Shown: in pieces, positions 34,810 through 46,311 of the stretch
Numbering within the stretch: position 1 is the stretch's first letter
Layout of the letters: every line of letters begins with the position of its first letter
Assembly (NCBI RefSeq): GCF_000821065.1
Contig: NZ_CDGG01000001.1
Coordinates: 2,790,001-2,854,000 of the forward strand
Length of the DNA: 64,000 nucleotides
Source: Oceanobacillus oncorhynchi
GTDB taxonomy: Bacteria > Bacillota > Bacilli > Bacillales > Amphibacillaceae
Direction: 5' to 3'
Notes under the pieces: generated by a model
Told to the model about the DNA's origin: nothing
Database searches by the model: none
What the model saw: only the letters and a program-made list of their open reading frames with translations
Position numbers and translations under genes: made by a program

Positions 34810-35523
34810 ATGGAACTCGAGCTTTTGTATGAAGGAAAAGCAAAGAAGGTTTATCAATCAGACACGGATGAAAATCACTTGATTCTCTCGTATAAGAATG
34901 ATGCAACAGCTTTTAATGGAGAGAAGAAAGCTCAGTTTACCGGGAAGGGGAGACTCAACAATGAGATCTCTTCCCTCCTGTTCCAAGCATTAGATAACAA
35001 AGGAATTCCGTCGCATTTTATCGAGCGGCTGGATTCCACTACCCAAATAGTTCAGAAAACAGATATTATTCCGCTAGAAGTGGTAATTCGGAATATTGCG
35101 ACAGGAAGTATTACCAAGCGTCTCGGCATCGAGGAGAAAACGCCTTTTGAGCCTGCGCTGGCAGAACTGTTTTATAAGGAAGATCGTTTAGGAGACCCGT
35201 TGATTAATGATGAGCATGCGCTTTATCTAACAGATATTAAAGCGGAAGAATTAGCTGGTATCAAAGAGAAGGCAAGAAAAGTGAACACGGCTTTAACAGA
35301 AATTTTTGCTGCTATCGGTGTCCGTCTGGTCGATTTTAAATTGGAATTCGGCAGAAACAAGGAAGGTAATATTCTGCTCTCTGATGAGGTGTCCCCGGAT
35401 ACGTGTAGATTATGGGATATCGAAACCAATGAAAAATTAGATAAAGATGTTTTTCGTCAAGGAACAGGAGATTTGATTACTGTATATGAAGAAATATTAA
35501 ATCGTTTGGAGGCGCAGCTATGA
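34810..35523 (+). CDS. purC: SAICAR synthetase PurC
   Basis: A 237-residue enzyme with LLYEGKAKKVYQ, LSYKNDATAFNGEKKAQFTGKG, LEVVIRNIATGSITKRLG and VDFKLEFG, then LSDEVSPDTCRLWD. It joins aspartate to CAIR using ATP. The internal ATG at 34810 is chosen since TAGGAGGAATT lies just upstream; an earlier in-frame start would overlap purB. Overlaps purS by four bases. Confidence 0.97.
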   Translation: MELELLYEGKAKKVYQSDTDENHLILSYKNDATAFNGEKKAQFTGKGRLNNEISSLLFQALDNKGIPSHFIERLDSTTQIVQKTDIIPLEVVIRNIATGSITKRLGIEEKTPFEPALAELFYKEDRLGDPLINDEHALYLTDIKAEELAGIKEKARKVNTALTEIFAAIGVRLVDFKLEFGRNKEGNILLSDEVSPDTCRLWDIETNEKLDKDVFRQGTGDLITVYEEILNRLEAQL

Positions 35524-35765
35524 GAAAAGTACAGGTATATATTACATTAAAACAAGGTGTGTTAGACCCGCAGGGAAAGGCAATTCAAACATCGCTTCAT
35601 TCTTTGGATTATCCAGAGGTGGAAGATGTTCGTGTCGGAAAATATATTGAACTTCAAGTAGAGGATGGGCCTGGATTAGAGGGAAGAGTAACGCAGATGT
35701 GTGAGCAATTATTGGCGAATCCGGTTATTGAAGATTATCGGATTGAGCTAGAGGAGGCACGATAA
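35520..35765 (+). CDS. purS: FGAM synthase subunit PurS
   Basis: An 81-residue protein matching Pur[43 protein letters not shown]. It bridges PurL and PurQ and is needed for ammonia channelling in the three-part Gram-positive FGAM synthase. Starts inside the purC stop (ATGA); GGAGG lies upstream. Confidence 0.96.
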   Translation: MRKVQVYITLKQGVLDPQGKAIQTSLHSLDYPEVEDVRVGKYIELQVEDGPGLEGRVTQMCEQLLANPVIEDYRIELEEAR

Positions 35766-35767
35766 TT

Positions 35768-36454
35768 GTGAAGGTAGCTGTGATTGTTTTTCCAGGTTCC
35801 AACTGTGACAGGGACATGTATCATGCAGCCGGAGAGGTTGCAGGTGCTGAAGCCAGCCTTGTCTGGTATACAGATACGCATTTGTTAGATGATGTGGATG
35901 GCATTCTGATTCCGGGCGGTTTTTCTTATGGAGATTATTTACGGTCTGGTTCGATGGCATCTACATCGGATATTATGAACAAGATTCGAGAGCATGCGGA
36001 AAAAGGCAAGCCTGTACTGGGAATTTGCAATGGATTTCAGATATTGACGGAAGCAGGCCTCCTGCCGGGAGCATTAATGCGCAATAAAAATCTTTCGTTT
36101 ATGTGTCATCAGGAGGAATTGGTGGTCGAGGATAATGAGACGGTTTTTACAACGTTGTATGATAAGAACGAGGTTGTCCGTTTTCCAATCGCTCACGGAG
36201 AAGGCAACTATTTCTGTGATGAGGAAACGTTACAGGAATTAAAGGACAATAATCAAATCGTATTTACCTATAAAAACAATCCAAACGGTTCCGTTGAAGA
36301 TATTGCCGGTATTCGCAATAAAGCAGGTAATGTGCTGGGTATGATGCCGCATCCGGAACGGGCAGTGGAAGCTTTATTAGGAAGTGAAGACGGCTTAAGG
36401 CTATTTCAATCTATGATCGCGAATTGGAGGAGCAGCAATGCAGTTAACGCATAA
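35768..36454 (+). CDS. purQ: FGAM synthase glutaminase subunit PurQ
   Basis: A 228-residue class I amidotransferase with [25 protein letters not shown], nucleophile Cys in [19 protein letters not shown], and the His/Glu pair in MMPHPERA. It supplies ammonia to PurL. GTG start two bases after purS, with GAGGAGG at its side. Overlaps purL by 17 bases. Confidence 0.97.
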   Translation: MKVAVIVFPGSNCDRDMYHAAGEVAGAEASLVWYTDTHLLDDVDGILIPGGFSYGDYLRSGSMASTSDIMNKIREHAEKGKPVLGICNGFQILTEAGLLPGALMRNKNLSFMCHQEELVVEDNETVFTTLYDKNEVVRFPIAHGEGNYFCDEETLQELKDNNQIVFTYKNNPNGSVEDIAGIRNKAGNVLGMMPHPERAVEALLGSEDGLRLFQSMIANWRSSNAVNA

Positions 36455-38666
36455 TATGGATTCAGAGAAAATTGAACAAGACCGATTGTATCAGGATATG
36501 GGTTTAAGTGATGAAGAGTTTGAGAAAATCAAAACGATCCTTGGCCGTCGTCCGAATTTTACGGAGACAGGCATCTTTTCTGTTATGTGGTCAGAGCATT
36601 GCAGCTATAAAACATCAAAGCCTCTCTTAAGAAAGTTCCCGACAGAGGGCCCGAATGTTTTGCAGGGACCTGGAGAAGGTGCAGGAGTCATTGATATTGG
36701 CGATGAGCAGGCAGTTGTTTTCAAGGTGGAAAGTCATAATCATCCCTCCGCTGTTGAGCCGTATCAGGGAGCAGCAACAGGCGTCGGCGGCATTATCCGT
36801 GATGTATTCTCCATGGGAGCACGCCCGATTGCGTTAATGAACTCTTTGCGCTTTGGTCCGTTAACAACGAATCGTACCAAGTATCTATTTTCTGAAGTTG
36901 TTGCCGGGATTGCTGGATATGGAAACTGTGTTGGTGTTCCAACCGTCGGCGGAGAGGTACAATTTGATGACAGCTATGAAGATAATCCGCTTGTCAATGC
37001 CATGTGTGTGGGACTGATCAATCATGATGAAGTACAAAAGGGAATTGCTGCGGGAATCGGCAATACGATTTTGTATGCAGGACCGCCAACAGGAAGAGAC
37101 GGCATTCATGGCGCGACCTTTGCATCAGATGATTTAGCAGAGGATTCCAACAAGGACCGGCCTGCTGTACAAGTCGGCGATCCATTTATGGAAAAATTGC
37201 TGATTGAAGCATGTATGGAGGTCATTCATTCTGACGCCCTTGTCGGCATGCAGGATATGGGAGCAGCCGGCTTAACCTCTTCTGCCAGTGAAATGGCGAG
37301 TAAAGCAGGTACCGGGCTGGAAATGAACTTAGATCTTGTGCCGCAGCGCGAGCAAAATATGACCGCTTATGAAATGATGCTGTCTGAGTCGCAGGAAAGA
37401 ATGCTGCTTTGTGTGAAAGCTGGCCGGGAACAAGAAATCATAGCTATTTTTGAAAAGTACGGTTTGAAATCTGTTCCAGTCGGAAAGGTTATCGAGGAAA
37501 AAGTCTTCCGTATCAAGCATCACGATGAGGTTGTAGCCGATATTCCAGTGGATTCTTTGGCGGATGATGCACCAGTCTATCATATGCCATCGAAGGAAGC
37601 TGCTTATTATCAAGCTTTTCAGCAAATCGATGTCCAAACACCAGCTGTGAATCATCATGGAGAAACGTTGAAACAATTACTGCAGCGTCCGACGATTGCA
37701 AGTAAAGAGTGGGTCTATGACCAATACGATTCCATGGTGCAGACCAATACGGTTGTTACACCTGGTTCTGACGCAGCAGTCGTTCGTATCAAAGGTACGG
37801 ATAAAGCCTTGGCCATCACAACCGACTGTAATTCCCGCTATATTTATTTAGATCCGGAAGAAGGCGGGAAGATTGCTGTTGCAGAAGCAGCCCGCAATAT
37901 TGTCTGCTCCGGAGCGAAGCCATTAGGTCTTACAGATGGATTGAATTTCGGTAATCCGACAAACCCGGAAATCTTCTGGCAAATGGAAAAAAGCGTGGAT
38001 GGAATGAGTGCGGCTTGTAAAGCATTACAAACGCCGGTTATCAGTGGAAATGTTTCCTTATATAATCAGTCCAAAGGGAAATCGATTTATCCGACACCGG
38101 TTGTCGGCATGGTTGGCTTGCATGAATCTACGGCGCATATTACGCCAAGCTTTTTCCAAAAAACGGGCGACAATATTTATCTTATCGGGGAAACGAAAAA
38201 TGAATTTGGCGGCAGTGAATTGCAATTTATCCAGGATGGAAAATACGAAGGAAAAGCACCGCATCTGGATTTAACGATCGAAGCGGAACGTCAGGAAAAA
38301 ATGCTCTCTTTAATCAGGCAGGGTAAAATCCAATCTGCGCATGACCTTGCAGAGGGCGGGTTAGGAGTTGCATTAGCGGAATCATTATTCTCCAGTGAAG
38401 CGCTGGGTGCAGAAGTGACACTTACAGGAGATGCAACGGTTGCGTTATTCAGTGAAACCCAATCACGTTTTCTTGTTACCGTAAAGCCGGAGCACCAGGC
38501 CGCTTTTGAAGATGTATTTGCGGATGCAGCCAGACTTGGTCAGGTAACAGCAGATAATCAACTAACGGTTACGGCAAATAACGAGATGATTCTACAGGAA
38601 GATGCAGCAGCGTTAAAAGCACTTTGGAAAGGGGCTATTCCATGCTTGCTGAAATCAAAGGCATAA
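36438..38666 (+). CDS. purL: FGAM synthase large subunit PurL
   Basis: A 742-residue small-type PurL with [50 protein letters not shown] and the second AIRS-like half ([41 protein letters not shown]). It makes FGAM from FGAR, ATP and ammonia from PurQ. The ATG follows GGAGGAGCAGC. purF starts within its last codons. Confidence 0.97.
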   Translation: MQLTHNMDSEKIEQDRLYQDMGLSDEEFEKIKTILGRRPNFTETGIFSVMWSEHCSYKTSKPLLRKFPTEGPNVLQGPGEGAGVIDIGDEQAVVFKVESHNHPSAVEPYQGAATGVGGIIRDVFSMGARPIALMNSLRFGPLTTNRTKYLFSEVVAGIAGYGNCVGVPTVGGEVQFDDSYEDNPLVNAMCVGLINHDEVQKGIAAGIGNTILYAGPPTGRDGIHGATFASDDLAEDSNKDRPAVQVGDPFMEKLLIEACMEVIHSDALVGMQDMGAAGLTSSASEMASKAGTGLEMNLDLVPQREQNMTAYEMMLSESQERMLLCVKAGREQEIIAIFEKYGLKSVPVGKVIEEKVFRIKHHDEVVADIPVDSLADDAPVYHMPSKEAAYYQAFQQIDVQTPAVNHHGETLKQLLQRPTIASKEWVYDQYDSMVQTNTVVTPGSDAAVVRIKGTDKALAITTDCNSRYIYLDPEEGGKIAVAEAARNIVCSGAKPLGLTDGLNFGNPTNPEIFWQMEKSVDGMSAACKALQTPVISGNVSLYNQSKGKSIYPTPVVGMVGLHESTAHITPSFFQKTGDNIYLIGETKNEFGGSELQFIQDGKYEGKAPHLDLTIEAERQEKMLSLIRQGKIQSAHDLAEGGLGVALAESLFSSEALGAEVTLTGDATVALFSETQSRFLVTVKPEHQAAFEDVFADAARLGQVTADNQLTVTANNEMILQEDAAALKALWKGAIPCLLKSKA

Positions 38667-40048
38667 ACGAGGAATGCGGCGTATTCGGAATTTGGGGACA
38701 TGAGAAAGCAGCAGAATTAACCTATTACGGTCTGCATTCGATGCAGCATCGCGGGCAGGAAGGTGCCGGAATTGTTGTCAGCAAAGATAAGGAATTAACA
38801 GGCTATAAACAGCTTGGACTGGTTAATGATGTTTTTAAGCAAGTAAAATTTGATGATTTAAACGGAAAAATTGCTTTAGGGCATGTAAGGTATGCTACCC
38901 AGGGCGGAAAAGGGCTGGAAAATGTACAGCCCCTTCTTTTCCAGTCACTTACCAGCGGGATGGCTTTAGCACATAATGGAAATTTAATGAATGCTACCGC
39001 ATTGCGTGAGGAGCTTGAAAAAGAGGGAAGCATTTTTCAAACGACCTCAGATACAGAAGTGTTAGCTCATTTAATGAAACGAAGCGGAGAGGTCACGGAA
39101 GCAACCATCTCGGAAGCGCTCAACCGTGTCAAAGGAGCTTACGCCTATCTTATTTTAGAGGATGATACTTTATATGCTGCGCTGGACCCGGCTGGAATCA
39201 GACCACTTTCTATTGGAAGAATAGGAGAAGCGTATGTCGTTGCTTCGGAAACATGTGCTTTCGATCAAATCGGTGCAACCTTTGAGCGGGAGGTATTGCC
39301 GGGTGAATTAATAAAAATTAACCAAGACGGTCTTACTTCCTTCCGGTTTGCTCCGCGTGGCAAGAGACAAATGTGTGCGATGGAATATGTCTATCTTTCC
39401 AGACCGGATAGTGATTTAAATTATGTCAATGTCCATGCATCCCGGAAACGGATGGGAAAAGAGCTGGCTAAGGAAGCGCCGGTTGATGCAGATTTAGTGA
39501 TAGGAGTACCGGATTCCAGTATTTCAGCTGCCATTGGCTACGCAGAGGAAAGCAAGCTGCCTTATGAAATGGGGATTATCAAAAATCGTTATGTTGGAAG
39601 AACATTTATTCAGCCCTCCCAGGAGCTGAGAGAGCTTGGTGTAAAGATGAAGCTTTCTCCAGTCCGCGGAATCGTAGAGGGAAAACGTGTCATTATGATT
39701 GATGATTCGATTGTTCGGGGAACAACAAGCAGACGAATTGTAATAATGTTAAAAGATGCTGGTGCAAAGGAAGTGCATGTACGGATTGCTTCTCCGGCGA
39801 TAACAGACCCTTGTTATTATGGAATCGATATGTCTACGAAGGAAGAATTGATTGGAGCAAACAACAGCATTGAAGAAATTGGAGAAATCATTGGGGCAGA
39901 CAGTATCGCTTATCTGTCTGAAGAAGGCTTAGAGAACGCCATCGTCAAAGATAAAACGATCAATCAAGGTGTCTGCATGGCTTGTATGACAGGCTTGTAT
40001 CCAGTTGCTCCGGCAGATGAGAAGGAAATGGACATATCAAACTGCTAG
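38642..40048 (+). CDS. purF: Amidophosphoribosyltransferase PurF
   Basis: A 468-residue glutamine PRPP amidotransferase. From ATG 38642 it has an 11-residue propeptide ending before Cys12 ([16 protein letters not shown]), as in the B. subtilis enzyme, where processing exposes the nucleophile Cys. [29 protein letters not shown] (PRPP motif) and the C-terminal [12 protein letters not shown] point to the iron-sulfur type. First committed step of purine synthesis. The start overlaps purL by 25 bases behind GGAAAGGGG. Confidence 0.97.
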   Translation: MLAEIKGINEECGVFGIWGHEKAAELTYYGLHSMQHRGQEGAGIVVSKDKELTGYKQLGLVNDVFKQVKFDDLNGKIALGHVRYATQGGKGLENVQPLLFQSLTSGMALAHNGNLMNATALREELEKEGSIFQTTSDTEVLAHLMKRSGEVTEATISEALNRVKGAYAYLILEDDTLYAALDPAGIRPLSIGRIGEAYVVASETCAFDQIGATFEREVLPGELIKINQDGLTSFRFAPRGKRQMCAMEYVYLSRPDSDLNYVNVHASRKRMGKELAKEAPVDADLVIGVPDSSISAAIGYAEESKLPYEMGIIKNRYVGRTFIQPSQELRELGVKMKLSPVRGIVEGKRVIMIDDSIVRGTTSRRIVIMLKDAGAKEVHVRIASPAITDPCYYGIDMSTKEELIGANNSIEEIGEIIGADSIAYLSEEGLENAIVKDKTINQGVCMACMTGLYPVAPADEKEMDISNC

Positions 40049-40107
40049 AAGAGGATATTCCATTTGAAACACACACTAGAATCAAAACCATGTTGGAGGG
40101 CGAAAAG

Positions 40108-41127
40108 ATGTCAGATGTTTATAAACAAGCAGGTGTAGATGTTGAAAAAGGCTACGAAGCAGTAGAGCGAATGAAAAAACATATTCAAAAAACACATCGT
40201 AAAGAGGTGCTGGGCTCTTTAGGTTCCTTTGCAGGAGCATTTGATTTATCCTCCTTATCCTATCAAGAGCCTGTCCTGCTTTCCGGGACAGATGGCGTTG
40301 GCACCAAATTAAAGCTAGCAATCGAACTGGATAAGCATGATACGGTAGGGATTGATTTAGTAGCGATGTGTGTCAATGATATTGTTGCTCAGGGAGGCGA
40401 TCCGCTTTTCTTTTTAGATTATATTGCATGCGGAGAAAATGACCCGGCGAGGATTGAAGCGATTGTCTCTGGTGTTGCCGAAGGGTGCCAGGAGGCCGGC
40501 GCTGCATTAATCGGCGGTGAGACAGCAGAGATGCCGGGGATGTATGATGCAGATGAATATGATTTAGCTGGTTTTGTGGTAGGTATCGTCGAGAAAGCAG
40601 AGATTATTACAGGAAAAACCATTGCAGAGGGAGATACGCTGATTGGCTTCGCTTCGAGCGGAATTCATTCCAATGGCTACTCGCTTGTCCGTAAGCTGAT
40701 TGAAGGTCTGGATTTTGAAGAAACTCCTGATGGATTATCAAAACCTCTAAGTGAAGCCGTGATGGAACCGACGAAGATTTATGCAAAAGCGGTTAAAGCT
40801 ATAAAAGAAGAGGTACATATTAAAGGAATTGCACACATTACCGGCGGCGGGTTTGATGAAAATATTCCTCGGATGCTGCCAGAAGGTCTTGGAGCAGCAG
40901 TGCAGGCAGGAGCCTGGAATGTTCCGGAGATTTTTCCGTTCCTGCAAAAACGAGGAGAAATCGATGCACGTGAGATGTATCGTATTTTCAATATGGGCAT
41001 TGGCATGGTCTTAGCTGTATCCAATGAAGAAGCGCAGAAAGTCTGTGATCTATTGCAGGAGAACAAGGTCGAAGCAGCAGTTATCGGAGAGGTCATTGCA
41101 GGTGAAGGGGTGCAGATTTCTTCATGA
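40108..41127 (+). CDS. purM: AIR synthetase PurM
   Basis: A 339-residue enzyme with [52 protein letters not shown] and [14 protein letters not shown]. It closes FGAM to AIR with ATP. ATG 40108 is chosen because TTGGAGGGCG lies just upstream. Overlaps purN by four bases. Confidence 0.97.
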   Translation: MSDVYKQAGVDVEKGYEAVERMKKHIQKTHRKEVLGSLGSFAGAFDLSSLSYQEPVLLSGTDGVGTKLKLAIELDKHDTVGIDLVAMCVNDIVAQGGDPLFFLDYIACGENDPARIEAIVSGVAEGCQEAGAALIGGETAEMPGMYDADEYDLAGFVVGIVEKAEIITGKTIAEGDTLIGFASSGIHSNGYSLVRKLIEGLDFEETPDGLSKPLSEAVMEPTKIYAKAVKAIKEEVHIKGIAHITGGGFDENIPRMLPEGLGAAVQAGAWNVPEIFPFLQKRGEIDAREMYRIFNMGIGMVLAVSNEEAQKVCDLLQENKVEAAVIGEVIAGEGVQISS

Positions 41128-41699
41128 AACAGCGGTTCAGTGTATTTGCATCAGGTACAGGAAGTAATTTTGATGCCATGATGCAGGATAAAAAAATTGC
41201 AAGCTCGATCGTACTGCTTGTTTGTGATAAGCCGGGAGCAGCGGTTATTAAAAAGGCTCAAGGTTATGGCGTCGAGACGCTTGTGTTAGAGCCAAAAAGG
41301 TATGCTTCCAAGCAGGAATATGAAAAAGTGATTGCTGAAAAACTTCAGGATTTAGAAGTCGAATGGATTTTCTTAGCAGGCTATATGCGGCTTATCGGGG
41401 AGACCTTACTTTCACAATATGAAGGCAGGATTGTTAATATACACCCCTCCCTTTTACCGGACTTCCCTGGGAAAGACGCGATTGGCCAAGCCTATAGAGC
41501 CGGCGTTTCCAAGACAGGAGTAACGATTCACTATGTAGATGAGGGCATGGACACCGGTCCAATCATTGCACAGGAAGAAATAGAAAGGCTGCCTGAAGAA
41601 ACGGAAGAGCAGCTGAAAACGAGAATCCAAGCCGTGGAGCATCGCTTATATCCAAATGTAATCAATCAACTTATGCAGAATGTAACGGAGGAATTATAA
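41124..41699 (+). CDS. purN: GAR formyltransferase PurN
   Basis: A 191-residue formyltransferase with [28 protein letters not shown], the catalytic [12 protein letters not shown] and [21 protein letters not shown]. It uses 10-formyl-tetrahydrofolate. Its stop codon shares one base with the purH start (TAATG). Confidence 0.97.
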   Translation: MKQRFSVFASGTGSNFDAMMQDKKIASSIVLLVCDKPGAAVIKKAQGYGVETLVLEPKRYASKQEYEKVIAEKLQDLEVEWIFLAGYMRLIGETLLSQYEGRIVNIHPSLLPDFPGKDAIGQAYRAGVSKTGVTIHYVDEGMDTGPIIAQEEIERLPEETEEQLKTRIQAVEHRLYPNVINQLMQNVTEEL

Positions 41700-43231
41700 T
41701 GAAAAAACGTGCGCTTATTAGTGTATCTGATAAAACAGGGGTCGCAGAATTTGCAAAAGGACTCGAAGCAAAAGGGTTTGAAATCTTATCAACCGGCGGA
41801 ACCATCCGTTTATTGAAGGAGTCTGGCGTCCAGGCGATTCCGGTAGAGGAAGTAACAAATTTTCCGGAAATGCTTGATGGCAGAGTAAAAACATTGCATC
41901 CGATGATTCATGGCGGGCTTTTAGGAAAACGAACCAATGAAGATCATCGTGCGCAAATGGAGGAGCATCATATTGCTCCAATCGATCTTGTAGCAGTGAA
42001 CCTTTATCCGTTTAAAGAAACAGTTCAAAAATCAGGGGTAAGCCATGATGAAATTATTGAAAACATTGATATTGGCGGACCCTCCATGCTTCGCTCTGCA
42101 GCGAAAAACTTTGCAGATGTCTTCGTTGTTGCCGACCCGTCTGACTATCCATCTGTTTTAGCAGCTCTGGAAACGGAAGAGGATAACTATGCTTTTCGTC
42201 AGCAATTAGCAGCGAAAGTATTCCGTCATACTGCGCATTATGACGCGATGATTGCAGCTTATTTCCAAACACAGACAGAAGAAGTATTTCCAGAAACATA
42301 TACCGTAACTTATGAAAAGGTGCAGGATTTACGTTATGGAGAGAACCCGCATCAGCAGGCAGCTTTTTACAAAGCGCCTATTCAACATGAAGCAACCTTG
42401 GCAACTGCCAACCAGCTGCATGGCAAGGAGCTTTCCTATAATAATATCCAGGATACCAACGCAGCATTAGAAATTTTGCGGGACTATAGTGAACCTGCTG
42501 CAGTAGCGGTCAAGCATATGAATCCATGCGGCATCGGTATTGGGGCAACATTGGCAGAAGCGTTTGGACGTACGTATGAAGCGGATCCTATATCTATTTT
42601 TGGAGGGATTGTAGCCTGCAATCGTCCGGTTGATGTACAGACAGCAGAGCAGCTTTCTTCGATCTTCTTAGAAATCATCGTTGCACCTTCTTTTGAGGCG
42701 GATGCACTTGCTTTACTAACAGAGAAGAAAAATATCCGTCTCTTAGAATTGGATGTTTCGAATCAGCAGGCTGACCAAAAACGGATGACCACCGTTGATG
42801 GTGGAGTTCTTATCCAGGATTTAGATGTCAAAGAAGTGACGAACGAGGACTTAGAAGTGGTAACGGAAAAGCAGCCGACTGAAGCAGAAATAGCTGATTT
42901 ACTATTCGCTTGGAAAGCTGTGAAACATGTGAAATCAAATGCAATCGTACTTGCAAAGGATGCACAGACCATTGGTGTGGGCGCCGGTCAGATGAACCGG
43001 ATTGGAGCAGCAGAGATTGCCATTAAACAGGCTGGAGATAAAGCGAAAGGAGCTGTGCTTGCATCAGATGCCTTCTTCCCGATGCCAGATACCGTAGAAG
43101 CAGCAGCTAAAGCCGGTGTCACAGCGATTATTCAGCCGGGCGGTTCCAAACGCGATCAAGATTCGATTGATGTATGTAATCAATATGGGCTTGCGATGGT
43201 GACTACAGCTGTTCGTCATTTTAAACATTAA
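41699..43231 (+). CDS. purH: AICAR transformylase/IMP cyclohydrolase PurH
   Basis: A 510-residue bifunctional protein. The N-terminal IMP cyclohydrolase (MGS-like) has ISVSDKTGVAEFAKGL, STGGTIRLLKE and DGRVKTLHPMIHGGLLG. The C-terminal transformylase has RYGENPHQQAAFY, KHMNPCGIGIG and the ending IQPGGSKRDQDSIDVCNQYGLAMVTTAVRHFKH. Last two steps to IMP. Followed by its own terminator, unlike the B. subtilis purHD order as I recall it. Confidence 0.97.
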   Translation: MKKRALISVSDKTGVAEFAKGLEAKGFEILSTGGTIRLLKESGVQAIPVEEVTNFPEMLDGRVKTLHPMIHGGLLGKRTNEDHRAQMEEHHIAPIDLVAVNLYPFKETVQKSGVSHDEIIENIDIGGPSMLRSAAKNFADVFVVADPSDYPSVLAALETEEDNYAFRQQLAAKVFRHTAHYDAMIAAYFQTQTEEVFPETYTVTYEKVQDLRYGENPHQQAAFYKAPIQHEATLATANQLHGKELSYNNIQDTNAALEILRDYSEPAAVAVKHMNPCGIGIGATLAEAFGRTYEADPISIFGGIVACNRPVDVQTAEQLSSIFLEIIVAPSFEADALALLTEKKNIRLLELDVSNQQADQKRMTTVDGGVLIQDLDVKEVTNEDLEVVTEKQPTEAEIADLLFAWKAVKHVKSNAIVLAKDAQTIGVGAGQMNRIGAAEIAIKQAGDKAKGAVLASDAFFPMPDTVEAAAKAGVTAIIQPGGSKRDQDSIDVCNQYGLAMVTTAVRHFKH

Positions 43232-43237
43232 TAGATA

Positions 43238-43282
43238 GAGCTCCTGTATTTCTGCTCGATTTATTTATCCAGGAGCTTTTTT
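43238..43282 (+). terminator. Intrinsic terminator after purH
   Basis: AGCTCCTG and CAGGAGCT flank a 24-base loop and are followed by TTTTT. It separates purD from the rest of the operon. Confidence 0.8.
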
Positions 43283-43292
43283 GAAGAATAGG

Positions 43293-43540
43293 AAAGTATA
43301 TAAAAAAATGCTGAAAATAGTCGCTCCAACGGGTTATGGTGGGGTGAGTAATCGCAACCCCAGAAAAACACTACGCTTTCCATGGGCTTGCGCTCAGCCT
43401 CCTTTAAAGAAGACTTAGCGATTGGCAATTCTTCTTTAAAGGAGGCTGAACGTTGCCCGCGGAAAGCGACTTCCGTAGCGGACATCTCTTTGGCAAGAAC
43501 ACCGATGTTTTAAAGACCAAGTGGTATTCTTGGTTTTTCT
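43293..43540. repeat. Dispersed intergenic repeat, copy A
   Basis: About 250 bases that share long blocks with 52126-52557: the start AAGTATA...GCTGA, the block GGGTTATGGTGGGGTGAGTA, CAGAAAAACACTACGCTT, and the block from TTCTTTAAAGGAGGCTGAACG to GGTATTCTTGGTTTTTCT. It contains a perfect 16-bp inverted repeat (43396-43411 with 43432-43447, AGCCTCCTTTAAAGAA). Short frames in it are not genes. It looks like a REP-like or MITE-like non-coding element. Confidence 0.75.
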
Positions 43541-43689
43541 TACAGTTGAGAAAGTATAAACTTTCTTACTGCATAAGTGTAACGAAGGTTTTCATTTAAA
43601 GGCCTGGTGACAACCAAATATTCTAATTAAGTTACGAACTGATAAAAAAATTCACTCATCTTGAGAAGTTTGAAAACGGAGGGGAAGCT

Positions 43690-44934
43690 ATGAAAATATT
43701 AGTTGTAGGACGCGGCGGCAGAGAGCATAGTATCATCAAAAAGTTAAAGGAAAACCCGCAGTTAGACAAGATTTATGTTGCTCCTGGAAATGCCGGCATG
43801 GAAGAAGAAGCCGAATGTGTTCCCATTGATGAAATGAACATAGAAGAATTAGCAGCTTTTGCAAAAGAAGCGGCAATTGATTTAACGGTTGTTGGCCCTG
43901 AGAATCCGTTAAATGCCGGAATCACCAACCGGTTTCAACAGGAAAACCTTGCAGTTTTTGCCCCCACACAAGAAGCAGCATGGCTGGAAGGCAGTAAAAG
44001 CTTTGCAAAGGATTTCATGAAAAAATATGATATCCCTACTGCTTCTTACGGTGTCTTTCAGGATGCTGAAGAGGCGAAAAAGAGAATTGCGGAAACTGGT
44101 GCTCCTATTGTAATCAAAGCAGACGGTTTAGCAGCTGGAAAAGGTGTTATTGTGGCGATGACAGAGGAGGAAGCTGTTCAGGCGATCGATGATATGCTTG
44201 TGGACAAAGCATTTGATCAGGCCGGCTCTACTGTGGTGATTGAAGAGTATTTAGAGGGCGCTGAATTTTCCTTAATGGCGTTTGTCCATGAAGATAAGGT
44301 CTATCCAATGATGGCAGCAAGAGATCACAAAAGGGCGTTTGACCATGATGAAGGTCCCAATACAGGCGGCATGGGAGCTTTTGCTCCGATTCCGGATTTG
44401 AGGGCAGAAGATTATCAATTCGCTGTTGAACAGATTTTAGAAAAAACAGCAGCAGGAATGCTGGAAGAAGGCAGACCATTCACAGGGATTCTTTATGCGG
44501 GCTTAATGATGACGGAAAAAGGCCCTAAAGTAATTGAGTTCAATACACGTTTTGGCGATCCGGAAACGCAGGTCGTTCTTCCTTTATTAAAGAATGATCT
44601 ACTCCAGGTTCTGCAGGATGTATTGGCGAAAAAGAACCCGCATTTAGAATGGCATAAGGAAGCCTGTGTCGGTGTCGTGCTTGCATCGGAAGGGTATCCA
44701 GGAGCGTATAATAAAGGGAATGAGCTTCCTCAATTTGAAGATACAGAAGACACCTATATTATTCATGCCGGAACAAAAAAGGCAGATGGAAAGCTTGTCA
44801 ATGACGGAGGAAGAGTGCTCCTGATCGGCGGACGTGCAGACACACTTTCACAGGCTGCAGAAAAAGTGTATCAGCAGCTGGATAAAGCAGAACTGAATGG
44901 TAACTTTTTTTACCGGAGCGATATAGCTAAATAG
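43690..44934 (+). CDS. purD: GAR synthetase PurD
   Basis: A 414-residue ATP-grasp enzyme with VVGRGGREHSIIKKLKENP, PIVIKADGLAAGKGVIVA, AARDHKRAFDHDEGPNTGGMGAFAP and EFNTRFGDPETQVVLPLL. It joins glycine to phosphoribosylamine. GGAGGGG precedes the ATG. It is separated from purH by 458 bases holding a terminator and repeat copy A, so it needs its own promoter or readthrough. No PurBox pair was seen directly upstream. Confidence 0.97.
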   Translation: MKILVVGRGGREHSIIKKLKENPQLDKIYVAPGNAGMEEEAECVPIDEMNIEELAAFAKEAAIDLTVVGPENPLNAGITNRFQQENLAVFAPTQEAAWLEGSKSFAKDFMKKYDIPTASYGVFQDAEEAKKRIAETGAPIVIKADGLAAGKGVIVAMTEEEAVQAIDDMLVDKAFDQAGSTVVIEEYLEGAEFSLMAFVHEDKVYPMMAARDHKRAFDHDEGPNTGGMGAFAPIPDLRAEDYQFAVEQILEKTAAGMLEEGRPFTGILYAGLMMTEKGPKVIEFNTRFGDPETQVVLPLLKNDLLQVLQDVLAKKNPHLEWHKEACVGVVLASEGYPGAYNKGNELPQFEDTEDTYIIHAGTKKADGKLVNDGGRVLLIGGRADTLSQAAEKVYQQLDKAELNGNFFYRSDIAK

Positions 44935-44940
44935 AGGTAG

Positions 44941-44976
44941 AAAAATGCAAAGGACGGAAATCTCCTTTGCATTTTT
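44941..44976 (+). terminator. Intrinsic terminator of purD
   Basis: AAAAATGCAAAGGA and TCCTTTGCATTTTT with a short loop and T-rich tail. Confidence 0.9.
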
Positions 44977-45106
44977 ATTTGCATTTTAAAAGTTATTGCG
45001 AAAAAATATTTCTATTTTCTGAATATGTGATGCAAGGGTACGTTACTGTTTTGGCAATCCAAATGATGGGTATAATAAAGGGAAATATAAGAATTGGAGA
45101 GATTTG

Positions 45107-46198
45107 ATGTCTAATGTTATTTTTACTTCACCGAGCAAATATGTTCAAGGAAAAGGAGCTTTAAACGAGCTTGGCAAATATGTTGAAGCAGTTGGGAAGA
45201 AACCATTAATTATATCTGATGAAGTGGTTTGGAAGATAACGGAGGAAACGGTTGAGAGCAGCCTGAAAGATGTAAATATCGATTTTCATTTTGTTCCATT
45301 TAATGGCGAAGCCTCTATAACAGAAATCAGCCGCATAGCAGAAGAAGGTAATAAAGCGGAGGCCGACTTTATCATTGGTGTCGGAGGAGGAAAAACACTT
45401 GATACAGCAAAAGCCGTTGCGGATGAGCTGGAAGTAAGTGTTGTTATTGTTCCTTCGACTGCATCAACAGACGCACCGACAAGTGCATTATCTGTTATTT
45501 ATAATGACGAGGGTGTTTTTGAATCCTATAAGTTTTATAATAAAAATCCAGAATTAGTGCTGGTAGATACGAAAGTAGTAGCTGGTGCACCAGCCCGTCT
45601 GTTTGCTTCTGGAATAGCTGATGCCATGGCAACATGGGTGGAAGCAAGAGCAACGATTAAAAGTAATGGAGAAGCAATGGCAGGAGGAAAGACGAGCATT
45701 GCTGCACGTGCTATTGCAGAAGCGTGTGAGAAAACCTTATTCGCTTACGGAAAAGCAGCATATAAAGCAGTAGAAAAAAATCTGGTGACCAAGCAAGTGG
45801 AAGCAGTTGTAGAAGCAAACACCCTTTTATCCGGACTTGGATTTGAGAGCGGCGGATTAGCTGCTGCACATGCCATCCATAATGGCTTTACCGTGCTGGA
45901 TGGAGATATCCATCATCTAACGCATGGTGAAAAAGTTGCTTATGGTACGCTGACACAGCTTGTACTGGAATTGCATCCAGAACAGGAAATCCAAAAATAC
46001 ATCGACTTTTATCAGTCACTAGGCCTGCCGACGACCTTGGAGGAAATGCATTTGGACGAAGTATCCTATGAAGATTTACAAAAGGTTGGAGCTGCAGCAA
46101 CACAAGAAGGAGAAACCATGGGCAACCTTTCTAAAGAAATCACTGCCGATGATGTTGCCCAAGCTATTTTAGCGGTGGATCAATTAAGTAAAAAGTAA
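45107..46198 (+). CDS. gldA: Glycerol dehydrogenase GldA
   Basis: A 363-residue iron/zinc-type alcohol dehydrogenase. [18 protein letters not shown] binds NAD. The metal ligands lie in [15 protein letters not shown] (Asp), [14 protein letters not shown] (His) and [13 protein letters not shown] (His). It oxidises glycerol to dihydroxyacetone or works in reverse. ATG 45107 is used, as AATTGGAGAG lies at normal distance; the TTG three bases earlier is less likely. Single gene with its own terminator. Confidence 0.94.
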   Translation: MSNVIFTSPSKYVQGKGALNELGKYVEAVGKKPLIISDEVVWKITEETVESSLKDVNIDFHFVPFNGEASITEISRIAEEGNKAEADFIIGVGGGKTLDTAKAVADELEVSVVIVPSTASTDAPTSALSVIYNDEGVFESYKFYNKNPELVLVDTKVVAGAPARLFASGIADAMATWVEARATIKSNGEAMAGGKTSIAARAIAEACEKTLFAYGKAAYKAVEKNLVTKQVEAVVEANTLLSGLGFESGGLAAAHAIHNGFTVLDGDIHHLTHGEKVAYGTLTQLVLELHPEQEIQKYIDFYQSLGLPTTLEEMHLDEVSYEDLQKVGAAATQEGETMGNLSKEITADDVAQAILAVDQLSKK

Positions 46199-46230
46199 TC
46201 GTATGATCCTAAAAATCGAATGAATTAATA

Positions 46231-46270
46231 AAAGCTCTGCGTCCAGTTATGGGTGCAGAGCTTTTATTTT
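46231..46270 (+). terminator. Intrinsic terminator of gldA
   Basis: AAAGCTCTGC and GCAGAGCTTT stem followed by TATTTTTTC. Confidence 0.88.
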
Positions 46271-46311
46271 TTCTGAATGAAGAAAAATCTGTATTTTTAT
46301 CTTTGAAATAG

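Noticed and set aside
43261-43485. 74-codon minus-strand frame between purH and purD
   Set aside because: It lies inside dispersed repeat copy A, with strong hairpins, and is not preserved in copy B.
43238-43540. Insertion sequence between purH and purD
   Set aside because: No transposase frame and no clean target duplication; the structure fits a non-coding dispersed repeat.
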